A stretch of DNA of 64,000 nucleotides, from assembly GCA_977006965.1 (NCBI GenBank), contig OZ345365.1, forward strand, positions 806,001-870,000, given 5' to 3'. The stretch's first letter is position 1, and every line of letters starts with the position of its first letter. Of this stretch, positions 43,103-53,244 are shown piece after piece. Under the pieces are notes generated by a model that was given only the letters and a program-made list of their open reading frames with translations, searched no databases and was not told the DNA's origin. Source of the DNA: Phymatolithon calcareum. Its lineage: Eukaryota; Rhodophyta; Florideophyceae; Hapalidiales. The translations under genes were made by a program, and so were the position numbers.

Positions 43103-43417
43103 CTATGGAAGACCCGTGCTGTTGCAACCCCAGCAGTAAAATCGAATGCATCTTTTCTTGTAAAAACAAGTGGAGCCTCTGTTATAGCAAAACGTGTTGA
43201 AGCAAACGTTGCATATGGTTCGGTATGCAACAGCATTCTCCTTCGACATATCCATATTGAGTTCTTGATCTGTAAGTATCTTGATTGCCGCCCACAAGCC
43301 TTTTTGCACAGTTGGGGTTTTCCTTACTCGCGCAATATCGTACGGTTCTCCATTATTCCGCTGTATCGCAAATAGAGCTGTGAGCAACAGCAGCAGTGCA
43401 TGAAAAATTGCTTGCAT
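43103..43417 (-). CDS. Candidate small secreted cysteine-rich protein, 104 aa
   Basis: ATG at 43417. Residues 1-18 form a classical signal peptide (MQAIFHALLLLLTALFAI). The mature part has a linker of about 45 residues, then seven Cys at 69, 72, 77, 84, 90, 95 and 98, spaced C-x2-C-x4-C-x6-C-x5-C-x4-C-x2-C. That nearly symmetric arrangement suggests a compact disulfide- or metal-stabilised domain. No family is recognised. A longer plus-strand frame (42551-43375) overlaps it but lacks an ATG at its start and looks non-coding. The gene stands alone, with no clear TATA or AATAAA. Apoplastic, cell-wall or lumenal location is inferred only from the signal peptide. Confidence 0.5.
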   Translation of the reverse strand: MQAIFHALLLLLTALFAIQRNNGEPYDIARVRKTPTVQKGLWAAIKILTDQELNMDMSKENAVAYRTICNVCFNTFCYNRGSTCFYKKRCIRFYCWGCNSTGLP

Positions 43418-43661
43418 CTTCGAAGGTCGAGCGAGATTCTGTTACTTCGAGACGACAGCTTGCACTAGAGTGCCACTCAAGCTTAGTGCCTCCCTTAAAG
43501 AGCGCTTAGATATGTACACTACTGAGTGGACAGTCATTTTATCGTGTGCCAGGGCACACGATTGAAAAACTTGTTTGGAAAGGCACGCCATCGAAATTAA
43601 TCGTCACAATGCAGTCCGGAGATTTGTATCTTATATGCCCTCTCAAAAATATACTCGTATG

Positions 43662-44129
43662 AAGTCAATCCTCGTTAACTGGATATTCGAATTTAGAGTA
43701 CCCTCAGGTTTCAGAATGCAAAATCACCAACGAATACGGTACCCAAAGAAATATATATAAATTTTAAGTTTCTTAGAAAATTCTATATCTGAATATCGTC
43801 AATGTCTGAGCCACAGTTCATGTATGAAATTTATAAATTTTTTTCACGGGGCATATTCAAAATGTGGGCAGCTTGCGGAGCCGCGAGCAAGGTTGCTCAA
43901 TTCTAACAATGGTTTTTGGGCTGAGTACCTAAAATATCCTTCAAAGAGCCGCATATGACCGCCAAATTGCCGGACATGGGGCATTTATAAGCCATGTCGC
44001 CTGCATTTCCGGTTTTCGGCCATACACGTGTATCATTTGAGCTATCATACGAATTCGAATGCAGAATATCCTTGGTATCTGAATATCAAACTATTCCACA
44101 TTGGACATCCGGATGTCAAGGATTGACTG
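43662..44129. mobile_element. Decayed pogo-like MITE
   Basis: The right end read inward is CAGTCAATCCTTGACATCC. The left end is AAGTCAATCCTCGTTAACTG with a mismatched first base. Near the right end, 'attccacattg' matches the interior of the MITE at 32660-33057 at the same relative place. TA follows the right end (44130-44131), while the left flank has changed to TG. There is no coding sequence. Confidence 0.6.
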
Positions 44130-44457
44130 TACAGTATACAGTGGCGTACGCTGAATAGTGCTATCCCATGGCAGCCGGCATTGTAGAAAACTTTAGAAGC
44201 GAGTACTAAACAGAATTTAATTAAAATTTACATTAATGTAATTGCTATATTGGTAGAAGGCACTGTTCCTGTTCTACAATTCAATAATTAGCGTTTGTCT
44301 ACTGCGGCTGGCGTTTTGCTTACGAAAGGAATAAAGCCATTCAAAGCCCGCTGAACGTGGGCACCGGCATCAGGAAGGTTCCAAGCGTACGATTTCTCTT
44401 GTATGGGGCCTGAACAGTTGATAGAGTTCAGAACACTCTTCGACTTCTAGTTCTTCC

Positions 44458-45102
44458 TACTGTACGGGTCCCAAGACCTTCTCTACAAATTCTGTTCGCT
44501 GTAGTTCGTCCATGGCGTCATCCAGAATGGCGTCTCTCACATCTTCATCATCTTCTATATCAAATCAACGACTGATATCACTTTCTGTTGTTGATGTGCC
44601 GATGAGTTGGCCAAGCTCATCATCATCACTAACAATGAGAGACAGTTTTCCCAACACTATGAAGTGATTTTGACTCCAACCCTTGACGTTGAACAAAATT
44701 TACCAGCCACCCAGTCGACACTGAGAACTTCTCGACAACGGCACGCACTCTGACCGGTAGTTCTGCAGTCAACATGGCTTCTCGAATTAAGAGTGCGCGC
44801 TTCATTAACATCGCTTGTGTGTCAGGTATCTTCACCGCACGGGCAAGCTCGACGAATGGCAAAACCTTGCGATCGATAATCTGAAAATTGGCAGTTCGGT
44901 CCGACTCCGTCGTCAGAGCCGTCCCGTCCTAGACCTTCTTTCTCAGAGCCGATGATTCAGCCTTGATTTTAGTGACCGCCTGACGACTTATCTTGTACTT
45001 GGCCTTATCGGCGGTCGCATCGTAGTTGTTAGAGAGCATCTCTAGAACGTCCAGCTTTTCGTTCAGCGAGAGTCACGTGCGGTTTCTCGTCTTCTTCTTC
45101 AT
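44458..45102 (-). pseudogene. pogo-like transposase remnant with CENP-B-type DNA-binding domain
   Basis: Starting at ATG 45102 the frame reads MKKKTRNRT, stop, then 'LSLNEKLDVLEMLSNN' and 'KYKISRQAVTKIKAESSALR', the first helix-turn-helix of pogo/CENP-B proteins. After a second stop come 'VLPFVELARAVKIPDTQAML' and 'FSVSTGWLVNFVQRQGLESK', the second (CENP-B) helix-turn-helix. An acidic tail with 'MDELQRTEFVEKVLGP' follows in another frame. The DDE catalytic domain that should separate these parts is missing. At least two stops, a frameshift and a large deletion make it inactive. The nearby MITE at 43662-44129 is of a type such an enzyme would move. Confidence 0.75.
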
Positions 45103-45340
45103 GGTACAGCGCGAAACCGTGATCGAGATGGCCGTCGGTGAGCCCGTGGCTGCACTCTACAGGTAGAGCATGTACAGTATTTACAATTACAGCTCGAATA
45201 CAGGTAAATTGTATGATCTTGTGCCATCGCGAGCGAGCATGCACTAATCATCGGGAATTACCTGCAGTTGCCGGTGGCACCAGGACGTTGGCCACCCGGC
45301 ATGAGATGCACCGTGTGGACCGTGCTTGGTGCGGAGTGAG

Positions 45341-45546
45341 GGCCGATGAACGAATGTTTCCCAAGTGGGAAAATGATAAATTGAGAAAAGGGGAAAGCCT
45401 CCATGTCAAATAGAATGCCTGCACTTGTGAAGCGATACTCATCATGCAGTAGATTTGCACAAGTGCAGGCATTCTATTGACCAAGTTGGAGTTCTCATGT
45501 TCTCAATTTTTCGTTTCCCGGGTGGGAAACATTCATTCATCGGCCC
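45341..45546. repeat. Foldback element (imperfect palindrome, arms about 89 bp)
   Basis: The left arm 45341-45429 and right arm 45458-45546 are reverse complements with a few mismatches. The innermost part of about 20 bp (ending 'tgcctgcacttgtg') is perfect, and the spacer is 28 bp. The outer ends are ggccga...tcggcc. It may be a MITE or a hairpin-forming transcript. There is no coding sequence. Confidence 0.8.
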
Positions 45547-45559
45547 TGATACAGGCATG

Positions 45560-46080
45560 TGTTACTGAATATTATCATGAATGGTTTTGCATTGCTGTAG
45601 TGCTAAATGAGTATGATACTCTTGTTCTTCCTGATATTCCATTTTCGGGCGTTAGAAGCACAACTAGAGACCGTCTACTGCTTAGACTGACTTGCGGTGC
45701 TTCCCAAAGCAACAACTATCGTAAAATAGGTCTGGTTACACATACTATATGATTTTTGAACTTCTGTTCCTGTCATACTGCACAAACTTGTATAGCACGT
45801 CCTTATTTCACAGTGTACTGTGAAATGAGGACAGATAGTACGAGGTTTGTACTCAAGCACGTCCCTTATTGGGTCTGATGTTCACAAAAGGACAATTTAT
45901 AGTAGCTTTATGGAATATTTGTAACTTGTACTTCATTGACTTCGAAGAATATAGCTTTTGCCCTCTCTTGCCGGTCCTCGGGAAGTTCCTTTAGTCTCTT
46001 TGCCACACTAAACCTAACGGTGTCATCAAATATGTCTCAAAACTAGAAGAACACGTCTGAGGAAAAAAAGAGGGAACACA
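45560..46080. other. No gene; second smaller hairpin
   Basis: Bases 45779-45852 form an inverted repeat with arms of about 35 bp. Its core ATTTCACAG/CTGTGAAAT is perfect and the rest imperfect. No coding region is recognised. Confidence 0.5.
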
Positions 46081-46089
46081 GTCTAAAGT

Positions 46090-46725
46090 TAGGACCACCA
46101 AAGATGAGGAGACGTCATCAAGCAGAAAGGTTTGCATTAAGCCTGGTAAGGCCCAAAAAGCGCCTTGAAGAAACAGAAGAGTACGTTGGAAGAGATGAGG
46201 ACGTAAAGGAAGCAATGAAGGATATTGAATATCTCAAGATGTATGAAGACTTGCGACAAGCCCTTCAGAAAGCCCAGGAGGGATCTGTCACGAAGAAGAG
46301 GAGGAGAGAAGAAACAATTAAGGTATGGGAAAAGGAAGAAGAAGGCAGGTCAATGAAGATTCCTATTGAAGGCAAGCTACCAGGATCCTTTACATAGGAG
46401 AAAGAACAACACGTTTAAGGTGCCTAAGGTTGACATTCAACCGAGCACCCCTTTGGAGGAAATCAGTGTTGGGTGCGTACTGTGGGATTACCGCGGTGAT
46501 CGAACTAGTCGCCTTACAACGTACTCTAGCGTCATCGAAGATGAGTACAGAAATTGAGTTTGAGTGCAAGAGACTTACCGGAGCTCTTGTTGGGAGAGAA
46601 GTACGAATCAAGAACGTTTTGAGCAGCCAGATGACTATAGCGTAGAGATTATGCAAGAGCTGCCCCGTTACTCCAAGATGAGGCTTTGGGAGCTCTCAAA
46701 AATAAAATCATCAAATATCCCAGTC
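46090..46725 (+). mobile_element. LINE family C, C-terminal part and 3' end
   Basis: Bases 46104-46397 encode a Lys/Glu-rich helical segment. In another frame 46430-46645 encodes 'NRAPLWRKSVLGAY' and 'GALVGREVRIKNVL', shared with the minus-strand copy at 59640-60009. The 3' end 'tttgggagctctcaaaaata' then 'aaatcatcaaatatccc' recurs at 17848-17895, 59590-59640 and 3768-3815. Frameshifts separate the coding pieces. No RT motifs are in this part, so the LINE assignment rests on the shared 3' end and C-terminal block. Confidence 0.6.
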
Positions 46726-46880
46726 TAAAGTTACATCGTGCGGACTTAGAGTCTGTAGGTGGTAGCGATATCTCTTGTGATGAAAAAGATGGACTGCATC
46801 TTGATTATCTGGATGTGGATCAACTTCGTGCATTAGCCGGACTACCACAACTCTTACCTTTGTGCCGAGTTATCGTCCTT

Positions 46881-47411
46881 CTATAAGCATATGGATAATA
46901 CCCTTATACAGTGCTCCGTTGAGGTCGTATTCAACATCATCATGCCTTGGTCCACCGGCATATGAAATTTGCTCTGTCTTCGCTTTTCTTGCTCTTGTCC
47001 GGTTAAACAGGGCAGCAAGCACCGAAACTTATATCTCGTATATGCGCGCAATAACGTAAAAAGCGAAGAGTATTTCATGTTCATTGAAACGTGGGCGGTA
47101 TCATCTATGTTGCTTGTCCATATAGCCTCGTGAAGGTCCGCGATAATTCTAAATGCAATAGAACGGTTAAGGGCAGCATTTTTATTATTGGCACCTCCTA
47201 ACACTAAGGGTTCCTCGTCAACGGCGTCGCTCTGTGGCGAATGACCGTGACCATCGTAACGATATGCATCCCAGTCATCATCGACTGCATAAACCTCGCA
47301 TATGGAACGCACGTTCAAAATTTGCGCTGAAATTTGAGGGAGTCGTCGATTTGTCGCAGAAATAGATGACTTTGAACTTGCGTGGTCACGTAAACGGAAA
47401 TTCCTTTCCAT
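46881..47411 (-). CDS. Uncharacterised ORF, 176 aa
   Basis: ATG at 47411, open for 176 codons. The middle (about 38-115) has a protein-like composition with 'SICEVYAVDDDWDAYR' and 'NRSIAFRIIADLHEAIW'. The C-terminal 50 residues are Arg/Met/Cys-rich and look less convincing. There is no signal peptide, membrane helix or known motif. It lies convergent to LINE family C and divergent from the plus-strand frames after 47.7 kb. It may be one exon of a host gene or chance. Confidence 0.3.
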   Translation of the reverse strand: MERNFRLRDHASSKSSISATNRRLPQISAQILNVRSICEVYAVDDDWDAYRYDGHGHSPQSDAVDEEPLVLGGANNKNAALNRSIAFRIIADLHEAIWTSNIDDTAHVSMNMKYSSLFTLLRAYTRYKFRCLLPCLTGQEQEKRRQSKFHMPVDQGMMMLNTTSTEHCIRVLSICL

Positions 47412-47945
47412 AAATACTCAAACAGGAAGTAGTTGAACTTCAAGACGCTAAGTTTGTCGTGATTAAGATCGGGATCTTCTCTACTTTCTAGATATGAAAT
47501 TAACTTTTCGATCAACGTTTTTAAAATTTTCTTGCGAACTCACGTTTGAGACGAAAAATTTGAAGTTTTGCAAGTTAAACGGAAACGTTTTGATCTCGAA
47601 TCAGTATTTATGCACAGAAGTTTCTAGCAATGGTAAACGTTGTGGTAGGCTCCGATCGAAGTACAGACACCTTGGCCACTACCCGTTATGACGAAATACT
47701 AAGTACTACGTTTTCCATCTCCGCCCATTGCAACTCTCGGACAGGGACGCGCATAAGACAGTTGAAATAATGTGTTCGCTCTGTCAGTCACTGACTACAA
47801 CGTCAATGCAGCCCAGTGGTTATCGTTTCCAATAAAAACGGGCACGAAACTAGGTGAAGTCTTATCGGAGCCTTCCTGCAGAAGACTGAAAGTTTCTGTG
47901 ACGTTCCAAAGCTCGTGGTCTTGCCCTGAAAGTGCAAGCTGCAAA

Positions 47946-48272
47946 ATGTCAAACTACTGCCCCAACTACCCCGCACCTCTAAGTAACCCAACGAATCCAG
48001 TCTATACTGTGAACAATGCAATGACTAACGTGGCTTCCGTTGCTCTTCCCACAGGTTCGCAAGCATGCAACATGCCTGCGATATCAACCAATATGTTTAA
48101 CTTGGTTTCTGTTGCTTTACCTCCAGATTTTCATGCATATAGCATGCCGTCGATGCAAGGACAAAATCATCCTGTGCGGGAAGCGGAACAGCAGAGATAT
48201 TCAGCCGTGGAAGGTCTCCAATTCCGTTATCCAAGCGGGAACAGCGCATACCCATCCATGGAACAAGCGTAA
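47946..48272 (+). CDS. Candidate host gene, first part (108 codons)
   Basis: ATG at 47946, rich in Asn, Pro, Ser and Tyr. It holds two copies of a 24-residue pattern, 'NVASVALPTGSQACNMP' and 'NLVSVALPPDFHAYSMP'. It ends at a stop just after 'SMEQA', where a GTAAAC could be a splice donor. The next open frame (48305 on) begins directly after a CCTAG, but joining these two points does not keep the frame. Low complexity of this kind is common in regulatory proteins; function is unknown. Confidence 0.3.
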   Translation: MSNYCPNYPAPLSNPTNPVYTVNNAMTNVASVALPTGSQACNMPAISTNMFNLVSVALPPDFHAYSMPSMQGQNHPVREAEQQRYSAVEGLQFRYPSGNSAYPSMEQA

Positions 48273-48304
48273 ACGAACGGGGCGGAACTCAGTCGAGTGC
48301 CTAG

Positions 48305-48937
48305 TTACTCGGTATCCCTCCACTTCCAGATACTCCGACCCGCAATCAAAGAGAAGCAGAAACATCTACTACGGCGCCATGGAAACGAGCTTCGTCAAAT
48401 TCTGTGATTCGGAATAGTCGGAAGAAAACCGTAAAGGGTTCGAAAAGACTGTCACAGGCCCAAATATCTGTTCCAGCGCTACCTACATGTGACCCCAGGT
48501 ATCCAAATGCGTACTTGGAGGACCTCTCATCAATTCTGAGCGATGGGCTCCTTCAGATCTTAAGCATCGCAGCTCGTCCGGATAGTACCCCATATGCTGC
48601 CTCGAAGGAGCATCAAAACATTCCTCGGACACTGCAAACGAGAAACGGTAAATATGCTTCTACCAATTGTATTGCACGACGAAATATTCGCGTTGGTAAT
48701 GGTTTCGTTCTGACCAGTGGGCTTACGGAGCTGGTCGGAGTAACGAAAAAAATGTTGCTGCAAGTCGAGGAGTGGCGCCGTGATGAGACAAGTATCTTCA
48801 AGGAGTATAGACGTAATCTTGACGAATTGGGAAAGAATATTCGAATGTTGGTCAACTCCAACATTGCGATGACTTCACGTACAGAAAGGGTTGAACATCG
48901 GGACATTATTAGCAAAGGCGATGAACGCGATCTCTGA
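48305..48937 (+). CDS. Candidate host gene, second part
   Basis: The frame is open from 48305 without an ATG nearby. It has a basic start ('SRKKTVKGSKR'), a segment 'YLEDLSSILSDGLLQIL', and a heptad-like helical region 'LLQVEEWRRDETSIFKEYRR' continuing 'NLDELGKNIRMLV'. The composition looks like real coding sequence with a coiled coil. It overlaps the next frame by 47 bases. It may be an exon, or a stretch of a frameshifted gene. Confidence 0.35.
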   Translation, partial: LLGIPPLPDTPTRNQREAETSTTAPWKRASSNSVIRNSRKKTVKGSKRLSQAQISVPALPTCDPRYPNAYLEDLSSILSDGLLQILSIAARPDSTPYAASKEHQNIPRTLQTRNGKYASTNCIARRNIRVGNGFVLTSGLTELVGVTKKMLLQVEEWRRDETSIFKEYRRNLDELGKNIRMLVNSNIAMTSRTERVEHRDIISKGDERDL

Positions 48938-49250
48938 AATGGCGTCCGTGGCTCAAAATTACATTACGTTCCGTGCACTACTCGCAATGTCCCCCATGAG
49001 CGACTCGGAGTCATTGTACAGCGCGCGAGCTGATCAAAACCACCATGCGATTCGGGATTCAACCCTCTTTACAAATGGAGGCAATCCTGATATAGACGTG
49101 TTGACATTCATTAATTCTTGCGTGCGTTCGAGTAAAACAGGAAAATCGAACAGTTCATCTGCACTGGCAACTATAAATTGTGGTCAAAGTAGAACGCACG
49201 ATGTCGTACACGTCATATTACTATCACATTTTTCCAGGCATGCCCACTGA
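48891..49250 (+). CDS. Candidate host gene, third part
   Basis: The frame carries 'MNAISEMASVAQNYITFRAL' and 'GGNPDIDVLTFINSCVR'. It overlaps the frames before and after it, and three successive overlapping frames suggest introns or frameshifts in one gene. No domain is recognised. Confidence 0.25.
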   Translation: MNIGTLLAKAMNAISEMASVAQNYITFRALLAMSPMSDSESLYSARADQNHHAIRDSTLFTNGGNPDIDVLTFINSCVRSSKTGKSNSSSALATINCGQSRTHDVVHVILLSHFSRHAH

Positions 49251-49638
49251 ATTGCTCCCTCAGAAAGGGACTGAAAGCAACAATAACGAATTTCAAAAGT
49301 ACTTAAGCAACGTATATACGGCCGACACTCTCAAAACTTCACCACAGTTCTTCAAAGCCTGGTATGAGTCTTGCCTTGTTGCATGTTTGCAAGAAAGACT
49401 GACCACGCATACCACCGCTGATGAAGGACGCGCAGCGCGGCCGGATGCGGCCCTCCCTTACATGTGGCCCAGAGCAGATGTAGATGAAAATAGAAGAGGA
49501 ACACCGAGCATGTCTGCTTGTGGCTACGCGTTTGTCGTCACGAAAGTGACCTTCGACATCAGAAGAAAAATGTGTGGACCCTGCAACACACTTGACCTTA
49601 GCCATTCGCACGACGAACCATGGGCGGGAAAAGCATAG
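49201..49638 (+). CDS. Candidate host gene, fourth part (146 codons from ATG)
   Basis: ATG at 49201, frame to 49638. Includes 'NEFQKYLSNVYTADTLKTSP', 'FFKAWYESCLVACLQERL', and a C-terminal part with 'RRKMCGPCNTLDLSHSHDE'. No family is recognised. Confidence 0.3.
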   Translation: MSYTSYYYHIFPGMPTELLPQKGTESNNNEFQKYLSNVYTADTLKTSPQFFKAWYESCLVACLQERLTTHTTADEGRAARPDAALPYMWPRADVDENRRGTPSMSACGYAFVVTKVTFDIRRKMCGPCNTLDLSHSHDEPWAGKA

Positions 49639-49639
49639 C

Positions 49640-50320
49640 GCGTGCACGAGTTTCTCTTGGCGGGAGGAGGAAAATAACGCATCAGACGAATCGTTTTCTC
49701 AAGCTGCTCAGCAACGAGGCGTACAGTACTCTCTGCGCTGTTGCGAAATGGACGAACTAACCCTACTGTTATCTTCTGATCTCTTTATTCTTCGGTTTCC
49801 ACTTCCGTCTTCTACCGTAACTGTACTGGTAAGACGAAGAAGAATTTTTCAACGACCGCTCTACAACTAGAATCCATTCAATTTCTTTCTCCATAGCTCT
49901 GTGATTCCAATATATATAGGGTTCTAACGAAGTCATCAGTACTGGATCGAGAAAGCCCTTTGATCTAGAATAAGCTTCCCTTTTCACGCACACTCTTGAC
50001 ACAGGCACAGGCAACAGAGACAAAGCGTGTGCCTGTGTCAAATGCCGACGGTTTCAATCGGCACAGGGAAATTTCAATTGAAATTTCAGGATATTCAATC
50101 TTGTCACTGTAACACAAAAATTATATTACGGCGCATTTCTTGTCACATGGCACACACCGCGGTGCCGTCCGCAGCCAGATTTTTTCCCGATGATGGAAGT
50201 GAAGCATTATACAAAATGGAACTATATCGAGACCCCCTGTACGTTACTCGAGTTCGGAGAATTTGGTAAAATGAGTACGTGAAACGACCACCATGCCCAA
50301 CTGTTGTTATGATCTGGTGG
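49640..50320. other. No gene; two inverted repeats
   Basis: A 14-bp perfect inverted repeat (TTGACACAGGCACA and its complement) lies at about 49998-50042. A 20-bp perfect palindrome centred on CAATTG (GAAATTTCAATTGAAATTTC) lies at about 50069-50088. No coding region is recognised. Confidence 0.5.
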
Positions 50321-50329
50321 GAGGTGCGC

Positions 50330-52445
50330 CGAAGCGTGTATTCTGATCTCTAAAGGGGACGGTCGAAGCGGGGGAGGACCAAGGGGGAACGTGGACGAAC
50401 TATCGGGAGAAAAATCGGCCCAGACGAAACTCGACGCCCTGATAAAGAATAATGAAATCAAGGATAATTACCCAAAATATGAAAAAAGAGCAGAGGCCCC
50501 GAAAGTCCAGCGCTAGGGCGCCACCTTTGCGAGGAAAGCTCGCAGGGAAACACGAACAACACCGCCCCTCTCGCGTGAAAAATTTGACAACGAAACAGAC
50601 CCAAAGAATATGCCCTCTTGCGTAGCACCTCTGCTACGACCAAAGGAGACGAACAAAGAGGAACAAACGACCCAGTACGAAGACACTGACGACATGACGC
50701 CAAAAGAAGGAAACCAAGATAACTCGAACATAATCAAGCCACACACAGCACTTAAACTCACCATCGTCACCCCCGCGGGAAAGAGGAGCAAGAATTACCC
50801 CTTGACAGACCTCCATGAAAAACACTCACCAACAGGAGAGGACAGCGACATCATATCGAAACACCCACGACGGCATACAATGGAGCCCAAAATTCCCCTT
50901 TATCTGTCCATCGGGAACAAACGAAAAGTACAAATTTCCAATGGAAGTTGAGATTCAGCAGTACTCTACAAAATGTCCGTTGTCACAAATGCAAGACCCC
51001 GGAAGCTTTCGCACTACAAGGCCAAAGCAGATGAGGTGCGGTCCGAGGTCAATGATGCGACTGCAATGCTTTCTGCGACAGGCCTGTCATGCGCCTGGAT
51101 ATTGAACTGGCGGAAGCGAGGACGGAAAACAGTGACGGCATAGGCAGCAAGCGCGATACGCCGATTCACGTCACCAAGATGCAAAGCGCAGAAAGGGCCA
51201 AGAAGAATGCACTGAAAAACCCGTTCACACAGCTCACACGAACAGCATCTCTTTTGCAAGCCGAGTTCCGCACTCTAATGCGCAAAGGGGAGTCGGAACA
51301 GCGTTCACCGAAACCAGAAGTACACATCGACCTTTTCAACGTACCGCACCAGGAAGAGAAAGACCATCTGACCCCAGCACTTGCCGTAAGCACGAAGAAG
51401 GAATCTGCCGCACCCAACGCGCCTACAACGAATGGACCTGCGAAACCGAGAGTACATGTGCAGCCTGCTCTATTAGTCTGCGCAGCAGAACCCACACCAT
51501 CCAGCCCAGTGGACCGATTGGCGCCGCCCATTCGACCTTTCGCAAACACAATTCCTTTCCTGTCCGCCCCGAGACTGTTGAATGAGGCTGACTACAACAA
51601 CACTAGACACCAATACCCAAACATAGATACATGCGCAGATGTCGATATTCTCAGGCACAGACACGGAAACGGAAGAACAAACGACAAAATTTCAACCTCG
51701 CACAGCCCCTTCTTCCAGGAACAAGAACAAAGAAAAAGAGCTGGACGCGAACGAATGGTGAAGAGGACAGTTCTCCGACCGTTTATCCCGCCAAAGGTGG
51801 TACCCTTATACTTCCGCGGAATTATTAGAGACAGAAACGATCCTGATCAGCTCAAAAGCCTCTACAAAGGACTCATGGAAGCTCTGCCGCAAAGGGCTGT
51901 ACTAGGACTGTCGTTCATCTGAGAGGAAATCCTAGAGGTGCTAGCGGACGAGCTGCTCGTCCGTCGCACTGTTTCAACCCTGCGCGATACCCGCATCTCA
52001 TACGATCCAAAGTTCAGTATATGGCGTAACACGGTCTCGAAACGGAGAACTGTCAAACTACGCGCCATCCGCTCGAGACTGCGATCTTGCGCCACACGAA
52101 CGGCCGAATTCTACAGAAGGAAGTAGTAGCGAGAGAATTTCAAACTGGCGGACGAAGCTAATACCCAGTGACGATGAACAGAGCTGAGATGATCTCGATC
52201 GCTCCCCGTATGAAGGCCCAGAAGATGACGCCTTAGCTCTGAAACTTCCGTCCGCAGAGAGCAAAAGCAACGTGCTAATAGAAGCATACAAAGCTTTTAA
52301 TGAAGAGGACGCACATGCCGCCTCGGGCTATGCAGCCCAAGATGCAGAACTACCCGAAAGCGACAACACTAAAACTCCAATTCTGAGTTCTTCATTGATA
52401 AATGAGACGATGAATCACTACGAGAGTTGCATTTGGACGGAATAA
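50330..52445 (+). pseudogene. LINE ORF1 region (family D/B group), plus strand
   Basis: Several frames read in succession. 50400-50950 is Lys/Glu-rich. 50973-51090 is coiled-coil-like ('HYKAKADEVRSEVNDATAML'). The main frame 51089-52126 has an in-frame TGA at 51920. A last part (about 52130-52445) contains 'SKSNVLIEAYKAFNEEDAHA' and ends in TAA. In the main frame 'KVVPLYFRGIIRDR' and 'LGLSFI' followed by 'EEILEVLADE' match the minus-strand ORF1 at 56496-56684 ('KMVALYFRGLRTAQ', 'HLSFIGTTVIEVL'). So ORF1 of this LINE group has a coiled coil and a conserved downstream domain. No endonuclease or RT follows before the oppositely oriented element at 52.95 kb. Confidence 0.6.
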
Positions 52446-52950
52446 ATATATTCTTCGAAGATATGGAAATAGCTTCAACCGAGTACAGTGCACCAAACTT
52501 TCCGCTCAAAGCAACGGTTAACGAATCGCGAGCTTACGCTTGATGTCGAACGTTGGCCGGCGCGAACGGATTCATTAGCTTTCGAAGATTGTTCAGAATG
52601 CAACAAAACTTGTAAAAAACAGGCCGTTTGCCCCCCCCCCGCCGATAGAAGAACTGAAGATAATCTTGTTCCCCTTGATTCAAGGCCTAAATTTGTCCTG
52701 CATTACTCTAGCGATCTTATCATAGCTGCATATCGCATCTTCGAGGTATGGGATTACCACTGTCCACTTTACAAGAAATCCGCCGAAGTTAATAGAAGAA
52801 ATGGGTAGTCAAGGAGCATGGGAAGTTAGAACACTGAAAAGAAACTTGAGAAATCCAACATGGACCACTACAGAGGACACCAACGTGGCCTGAGCCATTG
52901 ACGAGATACTAATTAGTTCTGATTAAGGAACCGAAATTTTGAGTGTAGTA
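52446..52950. other. No gene recognised
   Basis: A frame of 106 codons (52488-52808) has no recognisable motif. A run of C's lies at about 52631-52640. The stretch separates two opposed LINEs. Confidence 0.35.
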
Positions 52951-53244
52951 GAGTTATTTTTTATTTAAGTTTATTTAAAAGCCTCACAGTCTTACGAATA
53001 TGCGGGCAAGGCTTCCTCAGTTGCTAGCTTTCATAGTGTAGACCTTTCAAACCTAACGCCTGATATAGGTGGTGGGGAAAGTTTGCAACATAGGTTGTAC
53101 TACCTTCTATGTGGTGTTCTCGCAATTAGGCTTTGTGTCATAATGCATATCTACTTACACTTTCGTATCTTGATTTCAAAGCAGTCCTTCTTCGTTTTCT
53201 ATACACTCGATGATGGTCTTACTGAATAGCAAAAAGCTCGTTAA

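Noticed and set aside
42551-43375. 274-codon plus-strand ORF
   Set aside because: It has no ATG at its start and no domain. Its 3' half lies antisense to a minus-strand ORF with a signal peptide and regular Cys spacing, which is the better candidate.
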